Of a stretch of DNA of 28,316 nucleotides, positions 8,109 to 15,223 are shown in pieces. Made by a program: the position numbers and the translations under genes. Every line of letters starts with the position of its first letter. Position 1 is the first letter of the stretch. Under the pieces are notes generated by a model. The model was not told where the DNA came from and made no database searches. It was given only the letters and a program-made list of their open reading frames with translations. Origin of the DNA: Brooklawnia sp050943675. Lineage in GTDB: Bacteria; Actinomycetota; Actinomycetes; Propionibacteriales; Propionibacteriaceae. The stretch lies in the NCBI GenBank assembly GCA_050943675.1, contig JBMNPP010000009.1, positions 1 through 28,316 of the forward strand, in the 5' to 3' direction.

Positions 8109-8777
8109 TCAGGACTTCCCCATGATGCGGTCGCCGAGGGTGACGTAGTCGCTGCCGTAGATGATCAGTGACGACATGATCTGCAGGCCGGTCAGCACGA
8201 TGCGGGGTCGCCCCGGTATCGGTGGGCTGAGCTTCTTGAGCTTGGTCTCGCTCATCACCATGCGGGAGTCGTCGACGACCTCGACGCCGGCGGGCAGCCA
8301 GATCTTGATCTCGCCCATCACCGAGTTGAGGTGGATCGTGGTCTCCTTCGATTCGAAAGAGGCTTCCCTGAAGTCGATCTTTGCGCCACCCATGAATGTG
8401 CTGACATCGACTGTTGGGGGTACCAGCCAGATTCCGTCGCGTTCCTTGGTGCTGAGCACGGCTGTCAGCGAGGTGCTCGGATAGCGCCGGGGTGCGGCCT
8501 CCCATGCAGGACGCACCCCGAGGTCGTCGGCGTGGTGTGAGTCCTGCACGGGCAGCAGGTCGCTGGTCAGTACGTTCAGTTCGGGCTGGGTGCGGGCACG
8601 CAGGGCGCGTTCACTGCGTTCGGTGTGTTCGTCGGGGGTCAGACGACCCTCTTCGAATCCGCGATCAATGGTGTCGAGCGCGGCCTGGCGGTCCGCGTCT
8701 GAAGCGCGCAGGTACTGCTGCTCACCCGGTGGTTGCTGGAAGCTCTGCTCGGCGTTCATCTCGGCGTCCTGACTCAT
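8109..8777 (-). CDS. DUF1707 protein with LiaF-like C-terminal domain
   Basis: A 222-residue cytosolic or membrane-peripheral protein without a transmembrane helix. Residues about 22-75 (LRASDADRQAALDTIDRGFEEGRLTPDEHTERSERALRARTQPEL) are the DUF1707 domain, a short helical module common in actinobacteria. Residues about 110-215 match the cell-wall-active-antibiotic-response fold also found in LiaF (STFMGGAKIDFREASFESKETTIHLNSVMGEIKIWLPAGVEV), with its repeated MGG/MGE turns. LiaF proteins regulate an envelope-stress two-component system in Firmicutes; no histidine kinase or response regulator is adjacent here. It is the first gene of a tight three-gene operon with the two PH-domain membrane proteins, which suggests a shared role in sensing or resisting envelope damage. 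That role is inference. Confidence 0.85.
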   Translation of the reverse strand: MSQDAEMNAEQSFQQPPGEQQYLRASDADRQAALDTIDRGFEEGRLTPDEHTERSERALRARTQPELNVLTSDLLPVQDSHHADDLGVRPAWEAAPRRYPSTSLTAVLSTKERDGIWLVPPTVDVSTFMGGAKIDFREASFESKETTIHLNSVMGEIKIWLPAGVEVVDDSRMVMSETKLKKLSPPIPGRPRIVLTGLQIMSSLIIYGSDYVTLGDRIMGKS

Positions 8778-8886
8778 GGCGGCATCTTTTCAGAGCCGGC
8801 GAAACCTGGGCATTGGGGACGTCCCTGAACTATCCCAGATTTATCCCGTTGGCCAACTCCACCTGAATTTTACAGCCGCACCGAAC

Positions 8887-9393
8887 TCAGTTGAGGGCTG
8901 CGATGGCCGCATCGTAGTCGGGCTCGGTCTTGATCTCGGGAACCTGCTGGTTGTAGATGACCTTGCCGGACTTGTCGAGGACGACGATCGAGCGGGCCAG
9001 CAGACCCTTCTGCTTGCCGTCGGTCATGGTGACGCCGTAGTCGTCGCCGAAGCTGGAGCGGAACGCGGAAGTGCTCACGACGTTCTCGATGCCCTCGTCG
9101 GTGCAGAAGCGGTTGTGGGCGTAGGGCAGGTCCTTGCTGACCGAGAGCACCACAGTGTCCTCCAGACCGGCAGCCAGTTCGTTGAACTTGCGGACGCTGG
9201 TGGCGCAGATGCCGGTGTCCAGGCTCGGGAAGATGTTGAGCACGACGCGCTTGCCGGCGAAGTCGTCGAGGGTGACGTTGTTCATCTCGCTGCCAACCAA
9301 CTCGAATGCGGGGGCCTGCTCACCAACGGCAGGCAGTTCACCGATGGTGGTCACGGGCTCGGAAGACAAGGTAATAAAGGCCATGGGCTCCAT
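8887..9393 (-). CDS. tpx: Thiol peroxidase (Tpx, atypical 2-Cys peroxiredoxin)
   Basis: Reduces hydrogen peroxide and alkyl hydroperoxides in the cytoplasm with electrons from thioredoxin. It is 168 residues, the expected family length. The peroxidatic cysteine is Cys63 in PSLDTGICATSVRKFN, and the resolving cysteine is Cys97 in HNRFCTDEG, the diagnostic spacing of Tpx. The substrate arginine lies in FRSSFGDDYGV. The ATG at 9393 was chosen because GGAGGGG lies seven bases upstream; an ATG three codons further in lacks this spacing, and longer in-frame extensions (for example from 9447) carry low-complexity residues with no family support. It is divergent from the hemerythrin-like gene, with about 160 bases between starts. 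Confidence 0.95.
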   Translation of the reverse strand: MEPMAFITLSSEPVTTIGELPAVGEQAPAFELVGSEMNNVTLDDFAGKRVVLNIFPSLDTGICATSVRKFNELAAGLEDTVVLSVSKDLPYAHNRFCTDEGIENVVSTSAFRSSFGDDYGVTMTDGKQKGLLARSIVVLDKSGKVIYNQQVPEIKTEPDYDAAIAALN

Positions 9394-9552
9394 CCTTGCC
9401 CCTCCCCGGCCGTTACCGCTGGTGTTTTCGCCGCGGGCGGATGTCACCAGACCAGATTTCGGTTCGACGGTCAGATGTATTGAGCGCGTGCGAGGCGGAC
9501 GATTTTCCTACACGCACCAAACCCGAGCGGTGCGCCAAGGGGGTGTCATCCG
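9394..9552. other. Divergent intergenic region, tpx / hemerythrin-like gene
   Basis: This 159-base stretch must hold promoters for both divergent genes. Each start has a good Shine-Dalgarno sequence (GGAGGGG for tpx, AAGGGGGTG for the other gene), so both mRNAs are leadered. I could not identify a convincing -35/-10 pair or a clear operator palindrome, and no small gene is visible. Confidence 0.4.
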
Positions 9553-10278
9553 ATGTCCGATTTCTTCACGATGCACAGTGGCGAGACCGCCGCACCAGTG
9601 CCTCCCGGCCCCATGCTCTGCATGGCTACCGCCGAGATGCGCCGCATCCACCGCGTCTTCCTGTGGTATTACTCCGAGGCACCCGGGCTGGCACGCTCGG
9701 TCGCCGACGGTGACACTGCGCGTTCGGCGTTTGTGGGCAACTCGATGGCCACATTCGACAAGCTGCTTCACCTGCACCACGAGGGTGAGGACGAGATCAT
9801 GTACCCACGGCTTTCCGAACGCGCACCGGCCTGCGCACTGCATGTCGCCCAGATGCTCGCGCACCACCGCGAGGTCGGCCGGTTGCTGGCGGACCTCGCG
9901 CCGATCCGCGACGAATGGGCCGTAACCGCCGACGCTGCCCTGGGTGATGACCTGGCCAGGCGCTACCAGCACCTGGACGAGGTACTGCAGGTGCACCTGC
10001 GCCGCGAGGTAACCGAAGTGACCCCGGCCGTCGACAAGGTACTGACTCCCGATGAAGTGCAGGAGATGGCCGACCACTCGGTCGGTGGCTTCGAAACCCG
10101 GGTGGTGCTTGCCAACCTCGGCCTGGTGCTCGCCTCGAATCCGCCCGAAGAGCAGCACGCATTGCTCGAGGGTCTGCCCTTGATGATCCGGCTGATCTAC
10201 CGTCTCGTCGGCCGCCGGCTATACGAAAAGCAGTACAGCACCCTGTTCCCCGGCCGCCCGATTCCAGCCACTCTGTGA
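9553..10278 (+). CDS. Hemerythrin-like (HHE) domain protein
   Basis: A 241-residue soluble protein with the helical HHE cation-binding fold in residues about 25-160. The likely metal ligands are His33 (MRRIHRVFLWYY), His73 and His75/76 with Glu80 (LLHLHHEGEDEIMYPRL), His104/105 (LAHHREV) and His148 with Glu152 or Glu155 (VHLRREVTEVTP). This set supports a non-haem di-iron site. Family members bind oxygen, sense redox state or handle nitric oxide or iron, and I cannot tell which applies. The region after about residue 165 (about 75 residues, ending RRLYEKQYSTLFPGRPIP) is an extension seen in actinobacterial relatives. The ATG is preceded by AAGGGGGTG at good spacing. Placement next to a divergent thiol peroxidase fits an oxidative-stress role. 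Confidence 0.8.
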   Translation: MSDFFTMHSGETAAPVPPGPMLCMATAEMRRIHRVFLWYYSEAPGLARSVADGDTARSAFVGNSMATFDKLLHLHHEGEDEIMYPRLSERAPACALHVAQMLAHHREVGRLLADLAPIRDEWAVTADAALGDDLARRYQHLDEVLQVHLRREVTEVTPAVDKVLTPDEVQEMADHSVGGFETRVVLANLGLVLASNPPEEQHALLEGLPLMIRLIYRLVGRRLYEKQYSTLFPGRPIPATL

Positions 10279-10308
10279 GGGGCGTGAGCAGGATTTGGAC
10301 ATGAAGAG

Positions 10309-10379
10309 AGCGGGCGACGGGAATCGAACCCGCGTGTTCAGCTTGGGAAGCTGACGCTCTACCATTGAGCTACGCCCGC
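10309..10379 (-). tRNA. tRNA-Gly (anticodon CCC)
   Basis: On the minus strand a full cloverleaf folds in 71 bases. The acceptor arms GCGGGCG and CGCCCGC pair perfectly. The D stem is GCTC/GAGC with loop AATGGTA. The anticodon stem is TCAGC/GCTGA with loop TTCCCAA, giving anticodon CCC. The variable loop has four bases, the T loop is TTCGATT, and the discriminator is U, as expected for glycine. The 3' CCA is not encoded. It lies 40 bases downstream of the PemK-like gene on the same strand and converges on the hemerythrin-like gene. No integrase or repeated tRNA 3' end is seen nearby. Confidence 0.97.
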
Positions 10380-10419
10380 AACGCGGTTGAGTCTAGCGCA
10401 TTCCCGCCGGAGGCTGCGC

Positions 10420-10926
10420 CTAGTCGTCCCAGTGCTCTCGTACGCCCTGGGCGACGCCCTCGAAGATGAAGCGGTCGACACGGCCGGCTGCCCGTCGGAT
10501 GGTGGTTGGGTCGACTCGGATGATGCGATCCAGCCGCACCTCGCTGACTCGTCCCTTCGGGTCCCACTCGCCGGCACCGATCTCCATCCAGTGGCGACCG
10601 GATCGGCGTTCCTGTGCAGCGTCCCGGTCGTGGTCCTTGCTCGTTGCCGGGAGCCCGAGCAACCAGTGTTCCTCGACGCCGACCAGCAGCACCGGGCGAT
10701 CCTTGCCCTGGCTGGAGTCTTCTTCGTAGGCCACCCACGTCCACACCACGTCACCGGATGAGTGTCCGGCCGGGCCTGTGCGGCCGTAAACCATGTCAGG
10801 ACAGCCGACATAATCTGGTGTCGGAAAGCCTGACTGGCGCCAAAAGGTGCGTCTTGGGGCGGTGCGCCGGCTGCGCACCAGGTGTTCGAGCAGGCGGGTG
10901 ACGATCTTCCAGGCAGCGGTGGCCAT
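10420..10926 (-). CDS. PemK/MazF-like family protein
   Basis: A 168-residue protein whose residues about 56-165 resemble the PemK/MazF fold: GDVVWTWVAYEEDSSQGKDRPVLLVG (first strand and the conserved G-K-D-R-P-V turn) and LPATSKDHD (matching the T-S-K segment of the family). Classic members are sequence-specific endoribonucleases. The first 55 residues are a basic extension (MATAAWKIVTRLLEHLVRSRR) absent from ordinary MazF. No antitoxin gene lies on either side: upstream is a membrane protein gene whose stop overlaps this start as ATGA, and downstream is a tRNA. The ATG at 10926 fits this overlap. It may therefore be a non-toxic actinobacterial branch or a toxin controlled in trans. The fold call is fairly sure; the function is not. 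Confidence 0.75.
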   Translation of the reverse strand: MATAAWKIVTRLLEHLVRSRRTAPRRTFWRQSGFPTPDYVGCPDMVYGRTGPAGHSSGDVVWTWVAYEEDSSQGKDRPVLLVGVEEHWLLGLPATSKDHDRDAAQERRSGRHWMEIGAGEWDPKGRVSEVRLDRIIRVDPTTIRRAAGRVDRFIFEGVAQGVREHWDD

Positions 10927-11564
10927 CAGTTGAACCTCGGGGCGGGGCCATAGGCGACATTGGTGGGTGGGGTGATTTCGGGTGGGGTTGGCGAATTGAT
11001 CTCGCGCCAGGCGGCGAAGTATCCGCGGGCCTGCGGCGCCCAGATGAGCCCGGTGCCCATGGCCGCGAACACCAGGGCAAGCCACGACCACGGGATCATG
11101 AAGAAGGCCAGCAGGCTGGTGAGGCAGGCAGCGATGCCAGCGCCCCTCGACCAGGACGCGCCATGCCAGGTGTTGTAGCCGGCCACTCCGGGGCCGGCAG
11201 TCATGATGACGCCGATGGCGGCCATCACGCAGACCAGCACGACCGAACTTCCCGAACCGGGCCGCGGATCGAACAGTTCGATCAGCCGGGCACTGGTCGA
11301 GAAGTTGGTGATGTTGATGGCCTGCCACCAGTACCACCAGTAGCTGGCCATCGCGAACAGGGCGGAGAGCGCGAACGACGCAGTCGCAGCGACGATCAGG
11401 GGAGTGCGGACGGGTTCGCCGGTGCGTTGGCTGAGCCGGTGCCCCGCGACTTCTTCGGTGATCGGGGGCAGCGAAACTATCGGCTCAACGGGCGGCTCAC
11501 CCAGCCCGCCGGTCGAGGCGGGACTGAGGTCGGGTTGCGGCGACCTGTCATCGGGCTCGCTCAT
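10926..11564 (-). CDS. Four-helix membrane protein of unknown function
   Basis: A 212-residue protein that I cannot assign to a known family. An acidic, proline-rich N-terminal tail of about 50 residues (MSEPDDRSPQPDLSP) precedes four predicted membrane helices: around PLIVAATASFALSALFAMASY, VVLVCVMAAIGVIMTAG, GIAACLTSLLAFFMI and LALVFAAMGTGLIW. It ends in a proline-rich tail (SPTPPEITPPTNVAYGP). The first helix runs into an unusual YWWYWW aromatic cluster at the membrane border. The ATG at 11564 has AGGT about four bases upstream; an alternative GTG at 11588 would add eight residues. The TGA overlaps the ATG of the PemK-like gene, so both are expected on one mRNA with coupled translation. 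Confidence 0.72.
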   Translation of the reverse strand: MSEPDDRSPQPDLSPASTGGLGEPPVEPIVSLPPITEEVAGHRLSQRTGEPVRTPLIVAATASFALSALFAMASYWWYWWQAINITNFSTSARLIELFDPRPGSGSSVVLVCVMAAIGVIMTAGPGVAGYNTWHGASWSRGAGIAACLTSLLAFFMIPWSWLALVFAAMGTGLIWAPQARGYFAAWREINSPTPPEITPPTNVAYGPAPRFN

Positions 11565-11631
11565 CGCACCTGCCTGCCGTTGCTGCACGGGCTCCAGACT
11601 AGCCCGTACCGCCCATCCCGCCGGGCACAGC

Positions 11632-11637
11632 TAGGCT
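11632..11637 (+). promoter_or_regulatory. Putative -10 box of leaderless HAD phosphatase gene
   Basis: TAGGCT followed by seven bases (TTCGCGC) and ATG at 11645. There is no Shine-Dalgarno sequence. Box and spacing are identical to those at 4702-4707. No -35 element is recognisable. Confidence 0.5.
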
Positions 11638-11644
11638 TTCGCGC

Positions 11645-12289
11645 ATGACCACTCCACGCTGGCCAGTAATGCTCTTTGACCTCGACGGCACCCTGGCGGA
11701 CACGATCAACGCGATCGTGGCCAGTTACATCCACGCCTGGGGGAGCGTCGGCCGGCGCGTCACGCGCGAAGAAGTGCTGCCGTGGATCGGCCGGACGCTC
11801 ACCGATGTCTTCGTGGACGAAGCGCCGGGGCAGGCGGCCGAGCTCGAAGAGATCTACATGGAACACAGCAAGGCGAACCTGGACACACTGGTTACCGGCT
11901 ATGACGGAGTCTCGGAACTGCTCACCGAGCTCGTGGCGGCCGGGGTGCGCACCGCGGTGGTCACATCCAAGCGGCGCGAGACCGCCGAGATGACGATGCG
12001 CCTGGTGGGGCTGCCCGAACAGACCCTGCTGGCGGTGGCGCGCCAGGACACCGACAGGCACAAGCCTGATCCGACGCCCCTGCTCGTCGGTCTGGAAGCA
12101 ATCGGCGGGAGGCCGGATGACAGCTGCTATGTGGGGGACGCCGTGGTCGACCTGCAGGCAGCGCACGCCGCGGGCATGGCCGGTGTCGGGGTGACCTGGG
12201 GTGCCGGCGATCCGGCCGCGCTGCGCCTGCAGCCCAGCGTCGGGGTTGCTGACACGGTGGCCGAGCTGCGCACCCTGCTGTTCAACTGA
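11645..12289 (+). CDS. HAD-superfamily phosphatase, phosphoglycolate phosphatase-like
   Basis: A 214-residue cytosolic hydrolase. Motif I is FDLDGTLADT with nucleophile Asp12 and acid/base Asp14. A helical cap occupies about residues 20-90, marking subclass I. Motif II is Thr107 in VVTSKRR, motif III is Lys140 in DRHKPDPTPL, and motif IV is CYVGDAVVDLQAAHAAGM with the Mg-binding aspartates. This layout matches the Gph/PpaX group, which removes phosphate from 2-phosphoglycolate or pyrophosphate. The physiological substrate cannot be settled from sequence. The start is fixed by the TAGGCT box seven bases upstream. It converges on the CoA-transferase gene across a shared hairpin. Confidence 0.88.
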   Translation: MTTPRWPVMLFDLDGTLADTINAIVASYIHAWGSVGRRVTREEVLPWIGRTLTDVFVDEAPGQAAELEEIYMEHSKANLDTLVTGYDGVSELLTELVAAGVRTAVVTSKRRETAEMTMRLVGLPEQTLLAVARQDTDRHKPDPTPLLVGLEAIGGRPDDSCYVGDAVVDLQAAHAAGMAGVGVTWGAGDPAALRLQPSVGVADTVAELRTLLFN

Positions 12290-12302
12290 AACTGACGCAA
12301 TT

Positions 12303-12341
12303 GGGGCCGACCACCCTGGGTGTCCAGTGGTGATCGGCCCC
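12303..12341. terminator. Hairpin between convergent genes
   Basis: GGGGCCGA with CCAC (12303-12314) pairs with GTGG and TCGGCCCC (12327-12341) around a loop of about 12 bases, with a small asymmetric bulge. It lies between the stops of the HAD phosphatase and the CoA-transferase and could serve both. Neither side has a strong U-tract, so termination may be inefficient or Rho-assisted. Confidence 0.6.
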
Positions 12342-12356
12342 AAAAAGCCAGAAGAA

Positions 12357-13919
12357 CTACTTGCTTTCAGCCGGCGGCTGCTCTGCACCGAATGAGCCAG
12401 CGGCCTTCTGCGGACGCATGGTGCCGGTCTCCATCATCTGCTGGTGCCAGCTGAGCGCCTTGCCCAGCACGTGCGGGGTGTGGATGCCCTTGCTGACGCG
12501 CAGGCCCTCTTCGTAGTAATCGAGCAGTGCCTCGCGGTAATCCGGGTGCGCACATTTCTCGATGACCACCTTGGCGCGCTGCCGTGGTGCCAGGCCACGC
12601 AGGTCGGCCAGCCCCTGCTCGGTGATCAGCACCATCACGTCGTGCTCGGTGTGGTCGTGGTGGCTGACCATCGGCACGATCGTCGAGATATCGCCACCCT
12701 TGGCCACCGACGGCGACACGAAGATCGAGTAGCCGGCATTGCGGGCGAAGTCGCCCGAGCCACCGATGCCGTTCATCATCCGGGTGCCATTGAGGTGGGT
12801 GGAGTTCACGTTGCCGTAGATGTCGGCCTCGATCATCGCGTTGCAGGCGATCACGAACTGGCGGCGAATGACCTCCGGGTGGTTCGACACATCCTGCGGA
12901 CGCAGGATGATCTTGCCGCGATAGTCACGTGCATTGTTGTTCATGTGCTCGGCCATCTTGGGCGACAGCGAGAACGACGTCGCCGATGCGACCGTGATCT
13001 TGCCGGCGTCGATCAGGTCGATCATGCCGTCCTGGATGACCTCGGTGTAGCTGGTCATGTGGTCGTACTTGGAATCCAGCAGGCCAGCGAGCACGGCATT
13101 GGCGATATTGCCGACCCCGGACTGCAGCGGGAACAGGGTGCGCGGCATCCGGCCGGCCTTGATCTCGGATTCGAAGAAGTCGAGCAGGTGGCCGGCGATC
13201 GCCAGTGAGTCGTCGTCCAGCGGCTTGAACGGGGTGTTCCGGTCGGCAGCGTTGGTCTCGATCACGGCGACGACCTTGGCGGGGTCCACCTTCAGGGTGC
13301 GCTGACCAACGATGGCGCCAGGGTGGTTGATCGGGATCGGGTTGCGCCGTTCCTTGATCTGCATCTGGTAGTAGATGTCGTGCAGGCCGAAGAGGTCTTC
13401 GGTCTGCCACTCGTTGACCTCGATGATCACCTTGTCGGAATTGTCGAGGTAGGTGCGGTTGGCGCCAACCGACGAGCTCGGCACCAGTTCGCCGTCCTCG
13501 GTCACCGCAGTGGCCTCGACCACGGCGAAGTCGAGGTTGCCCAGGAAGCCCATGTTCACCAGCTTGGGCCCATGCGACAGGTGGGTGTCGACGTAGTCCG
13601 TCGTGCCGTCATTGATCTTGGCGCGCATCACCGGGTCGGACTGGTAGGGCACCCGGAAGGTGACGCCGCCGGTCTCGGCCAGTACTGCGTCCAACTCGGG
13701 GGCAGTCGATGCGCCGGTAAACATGCGGATCGTGAAATCCTCGCCGCGATCGCGCGCCTCGGTGATCCGCTTGGCCAGGGCGACCGGGAACTCCTTTGGG
13801 TACCCGGCACCGGTGAATCCGGAGAATCCGATGGATGCACCAGCTGGTATGAGTGCTGCGGCGTCGGCCGCGCTCATGACTTTGTTCGCGAACGCCTGGT
13901 GCGCGATGCGGCTTGACAT
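12357..13919 (-). CDS. Succinyl-CoA:acetate/propionate CoA-transferase (acetyl-CoA hydrolase/transferase family)
   Basis: Moves CoA between succinyl-CoA and acetate or propionate through a glutamyl-CoA thioester, in the cytoplasm. It is 520 residues, normal for the family. The N-terminal GFSGFTGAGYPKEFP is typical. QSGVGNIANAV (267-276) forms the CoA-binding loop, and Glu293 in TSYTEVIQDG corresponds in position to the catalytic glutamate of AarC-type enzymes. GIGGSGDFARNAGYSIFVSPS follows further on. In propionic acid bacteria a CoA-transferase of this kind completes the Wood-Werkman cycle by releasing propionate while activating succinate, and I favour that role. Acetate handling, as in Corynebacterium Cat, is the alternative. 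The ATG at 13919 follows a strong AAGGAGG about seven bases upstream, so the in-frame extension to 13952 was rejected. A TAGCCT box at 13952-13957 probably drives it with a short leader. Confidence 0.9.
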   Translation of the reverse strand: MSSRIAHQAFANKVMSAADAAALIPAGASIGFSGFTGAGYPKEFPVALAKRITEARDRGEDFTIRMFTGASTAPELDAVLAETGGVTFRVPYQSDPVMRAKINDGTTDYVDTHLSHGPKLVNMGFLGNLDFAVVEATAVTEDGELVPSSSVGANRTYLDNSDKVIIEVNEWQTEDLFGLHDIYYQMQIKERRNPIPINHPGAIVGQRTLKVDPAKVVAVIETNAADRNTPFKPLDDDSLAIAGHLLDFFESEIKAGRMPRTLFPLQSGVGNIANAVLAGLLDSKYDHMTSYTEVIQDGMIDLIDAGKITVASATSFSLSPKMAEHMNNNARDYRGKIILRPQDVSNHPEVIRRQFVIACNAMIEADIYGNVNSTHLNGTRMMNGIGGSGDFARNAGYSIFVSPSVAKGGDISTIVPMVSHHDHTEHDVMVLITEQGLADLRGLAPRQRAKVVIEKCAHPDYREALLDYYEEGLRVSKGIHTPHVLGKALSWHQQMMETGTMRPQKAAGSFGAEQPPAESK

Positions 13920-13951
13920 TTGTGCTCCTCCTTGATGGGTCGTGCTACCCA

Positions 13952-13957
13952 AGGCTA
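13952..13957 (-). promoter_or_regulatory. Putative -10 box of the CoA-transferase gene
   Basis: TAGCCT on the minus strand, placing the transcription start near 13945 and giving a leader of about 25 bases that contains the AAGGAGG ribosome-binding site. It is the same hexamer as the leaderless boxes in this window but at leadered distance. No clear -35 was found. Confidence 0.35.
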
Positions 13958-13995
13958 GCGAGCCGATGGGCGGTGGGTTGAATTGTGGTCGGATG

Positions 13996-15204
13996 TCAAC
14001 GGGGCAGCCGCGCGGTCGGCCGAATAACCAGCCCGGTACGCAGCTTCGGGGTGAAGAAGGTCGACTTCGGCGGCATCAGCAGACCCTCGCGGGCGGTCCG
14101 CTCGATCTCGGTCAGCGAGGTGGGCCTGATCAGCACCGCGGCAGTCGGCTTGCCGAACGGGCCGGAACCCTTGAGTGCCGCCGCGACCTCGTCAAGGCCG
14201 TGCTGGTAGCCAACCTCTGCCCGGCTGCCCGCCAGGGCATGTTCGAGCCAGGCACCGTCGAGGGCACGGACGCCGTCGAAGGCACCAGGCCGGGGGGTCA
14301 GCCACTCGGCACTGCCGTTGGGGTGCAGCAACACCAGGCGGCCGTCCCGCTCCATGATCGACAGGGTCTCGGGGTTCACCGAACCGGGCAGCTGCTGGAA
14401 GGTGAAGCTGCCCGAAAGGTCAGCCTTGAGCCGGTCCAGGCTGATGCCCGAGTAGATGCGGTGGATCGCCTCGATGGAGAGCTGGTCGTCCACCAGTTCG
14501 TTGACGAAGGTCAGGGTGAACTCGGCGGCGGTGCCCTTGCGCTTGGTTGCTGCGCGCACCTTGTCGCGGTACGTGCGCGAGATGCCGTAGCGGTGGTGCC
14601 CGTCGGCGATCAGGACGTCGTCGCGTCCGATGATCTGCGAGATCTGGGCCACCCGCTCGGGGTCGGTGACCCGCTCGACCCGGTGCGTCACGCCGTCGAC
14701 CACCAGTTGGCCCAGGGGTTCGCCGGGTGCGGCCAGCGCCTTGGTCAAACCAGTGGCCAGGGACAGCCCCCAAACCGGGGACATGTTTGCGGCCGTGGCG
14801 ATCGTGAGGTCGAGCCGGTCGGTGCTGGCCTTCTTCGTGGTGCGCTCATGCGGCAGCACCCCGCCGGCTCCCTCGTCCACGACCTCCAGGCCACCCAGGA
14901 CGCCCGAGATGGTGCGTTCCTGGCCCATCGAGTCGATCAGGTCCATCCGGTAGATGGTGAAACTGGGCTGCGGTTCACGAACCAGCACGCCCTTCTCCAG
15001 CCATTCGGTGAGCAGGAAGGCCGCCACCTTGTAGCGGTCGCCCCCACCAGTGGGCACATCGATGTGGGTGATGTTGTAGTCGCTGCGGCGGTAGAGCTCG
15101 CGCACATCATCGTCGGACAACACGTCATAGGGAGGTGCGATCACCTCATCAAAGCTCACGTCAGAGGCATAGCGGATGGCGTTGAACGGTTCGAATCGAG
15201 GCAC
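13996..15204 (-). CDS. DUF1015 family protein
   Basis: A 402-residue soluble protein matching DUF1015 throughout: MPRFEPFNAIRYASD and IAPPYDVLSDDD near the start, FTIYRMDLIDSMGQERT, the LPHERTTKKASTDRLDL block, and IADGHHRYGISRTYRDK. The invariant HERT and DGHHRY motifs are intact, which suggests an enzyme active site, but I know of no firmly established biochemical activity for the family. The GTG start at 15204 lies six bases behind a TAGCGT box without a Shine-Dalgarno sequence. It follows the YwiC-like gene by 19 bases on the same strand, so it may have its own promoter as well as read-through. No neighbour points to a specific pathway. Confidence 0.9.
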   Translation of the reverse strand: MPRFEPFNAIRYASDVSFDEVIAPPYDVLSDDDVRELYRRSDYNITHIDVPTGGGDRYKVAAFLLTEWLEKGVLVREPQPSFTIYRMDLIDSMGQERTISGVLGGLEVVDEGAGGVLPHERTTKKASTDRLDLTIATAANMSPVWGLSLATGLTKALAAPGEPLGQLVVDGVTHRVERVTDPERVAQISQIIGRDDVLIADGHHRYGISRTYRDKVRAATKRKGTAAEFTLTFVNELVDDQLSIEAIHRIYSGISLDRLKADLSGSFTFQQLPGSVNPETLSIMERDGRLVLLHPNGSAEWLTPRPGAFDGVRALDGAWLEHALAGSRAEVGYQHGLDEVAAALKGSGPFGKPTAAVLIRPTSLTEIERTAREGLLMPPKSTFFTPKLRTGLVIRPTARLPR

Positions 15205-15210
15205 AAGACC

Positions 15211-15216
15211 ACGCTA
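15211..15216 (-). promoter_or_regulatory. Putative -10 box of leaderless DUF1015 gene
   Basis: TAGCGT on the minus strand, then six bases and the GTG start. It lies in the 19-base gap after the YwiC-like gene. There is no Shine-Dalgarno sequence and no recognisable -35. Confidence 0.42.
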
Positions 15217-15223
15217 CCGGTCT

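Noticed and set aside
8816..8825. GGGACGTCCC palindrome upstream of the DUF1707 gene
   Set aside because: Only 10 bases and GC-rich, so likely by chance; no second copy or supporting promoter elements seen.
10309..10379. tRNA-Gly as an integration site of a mobile element
   Set aside because: No integrase, no duplicated tRNA 3' end and no change in base composition next to it.
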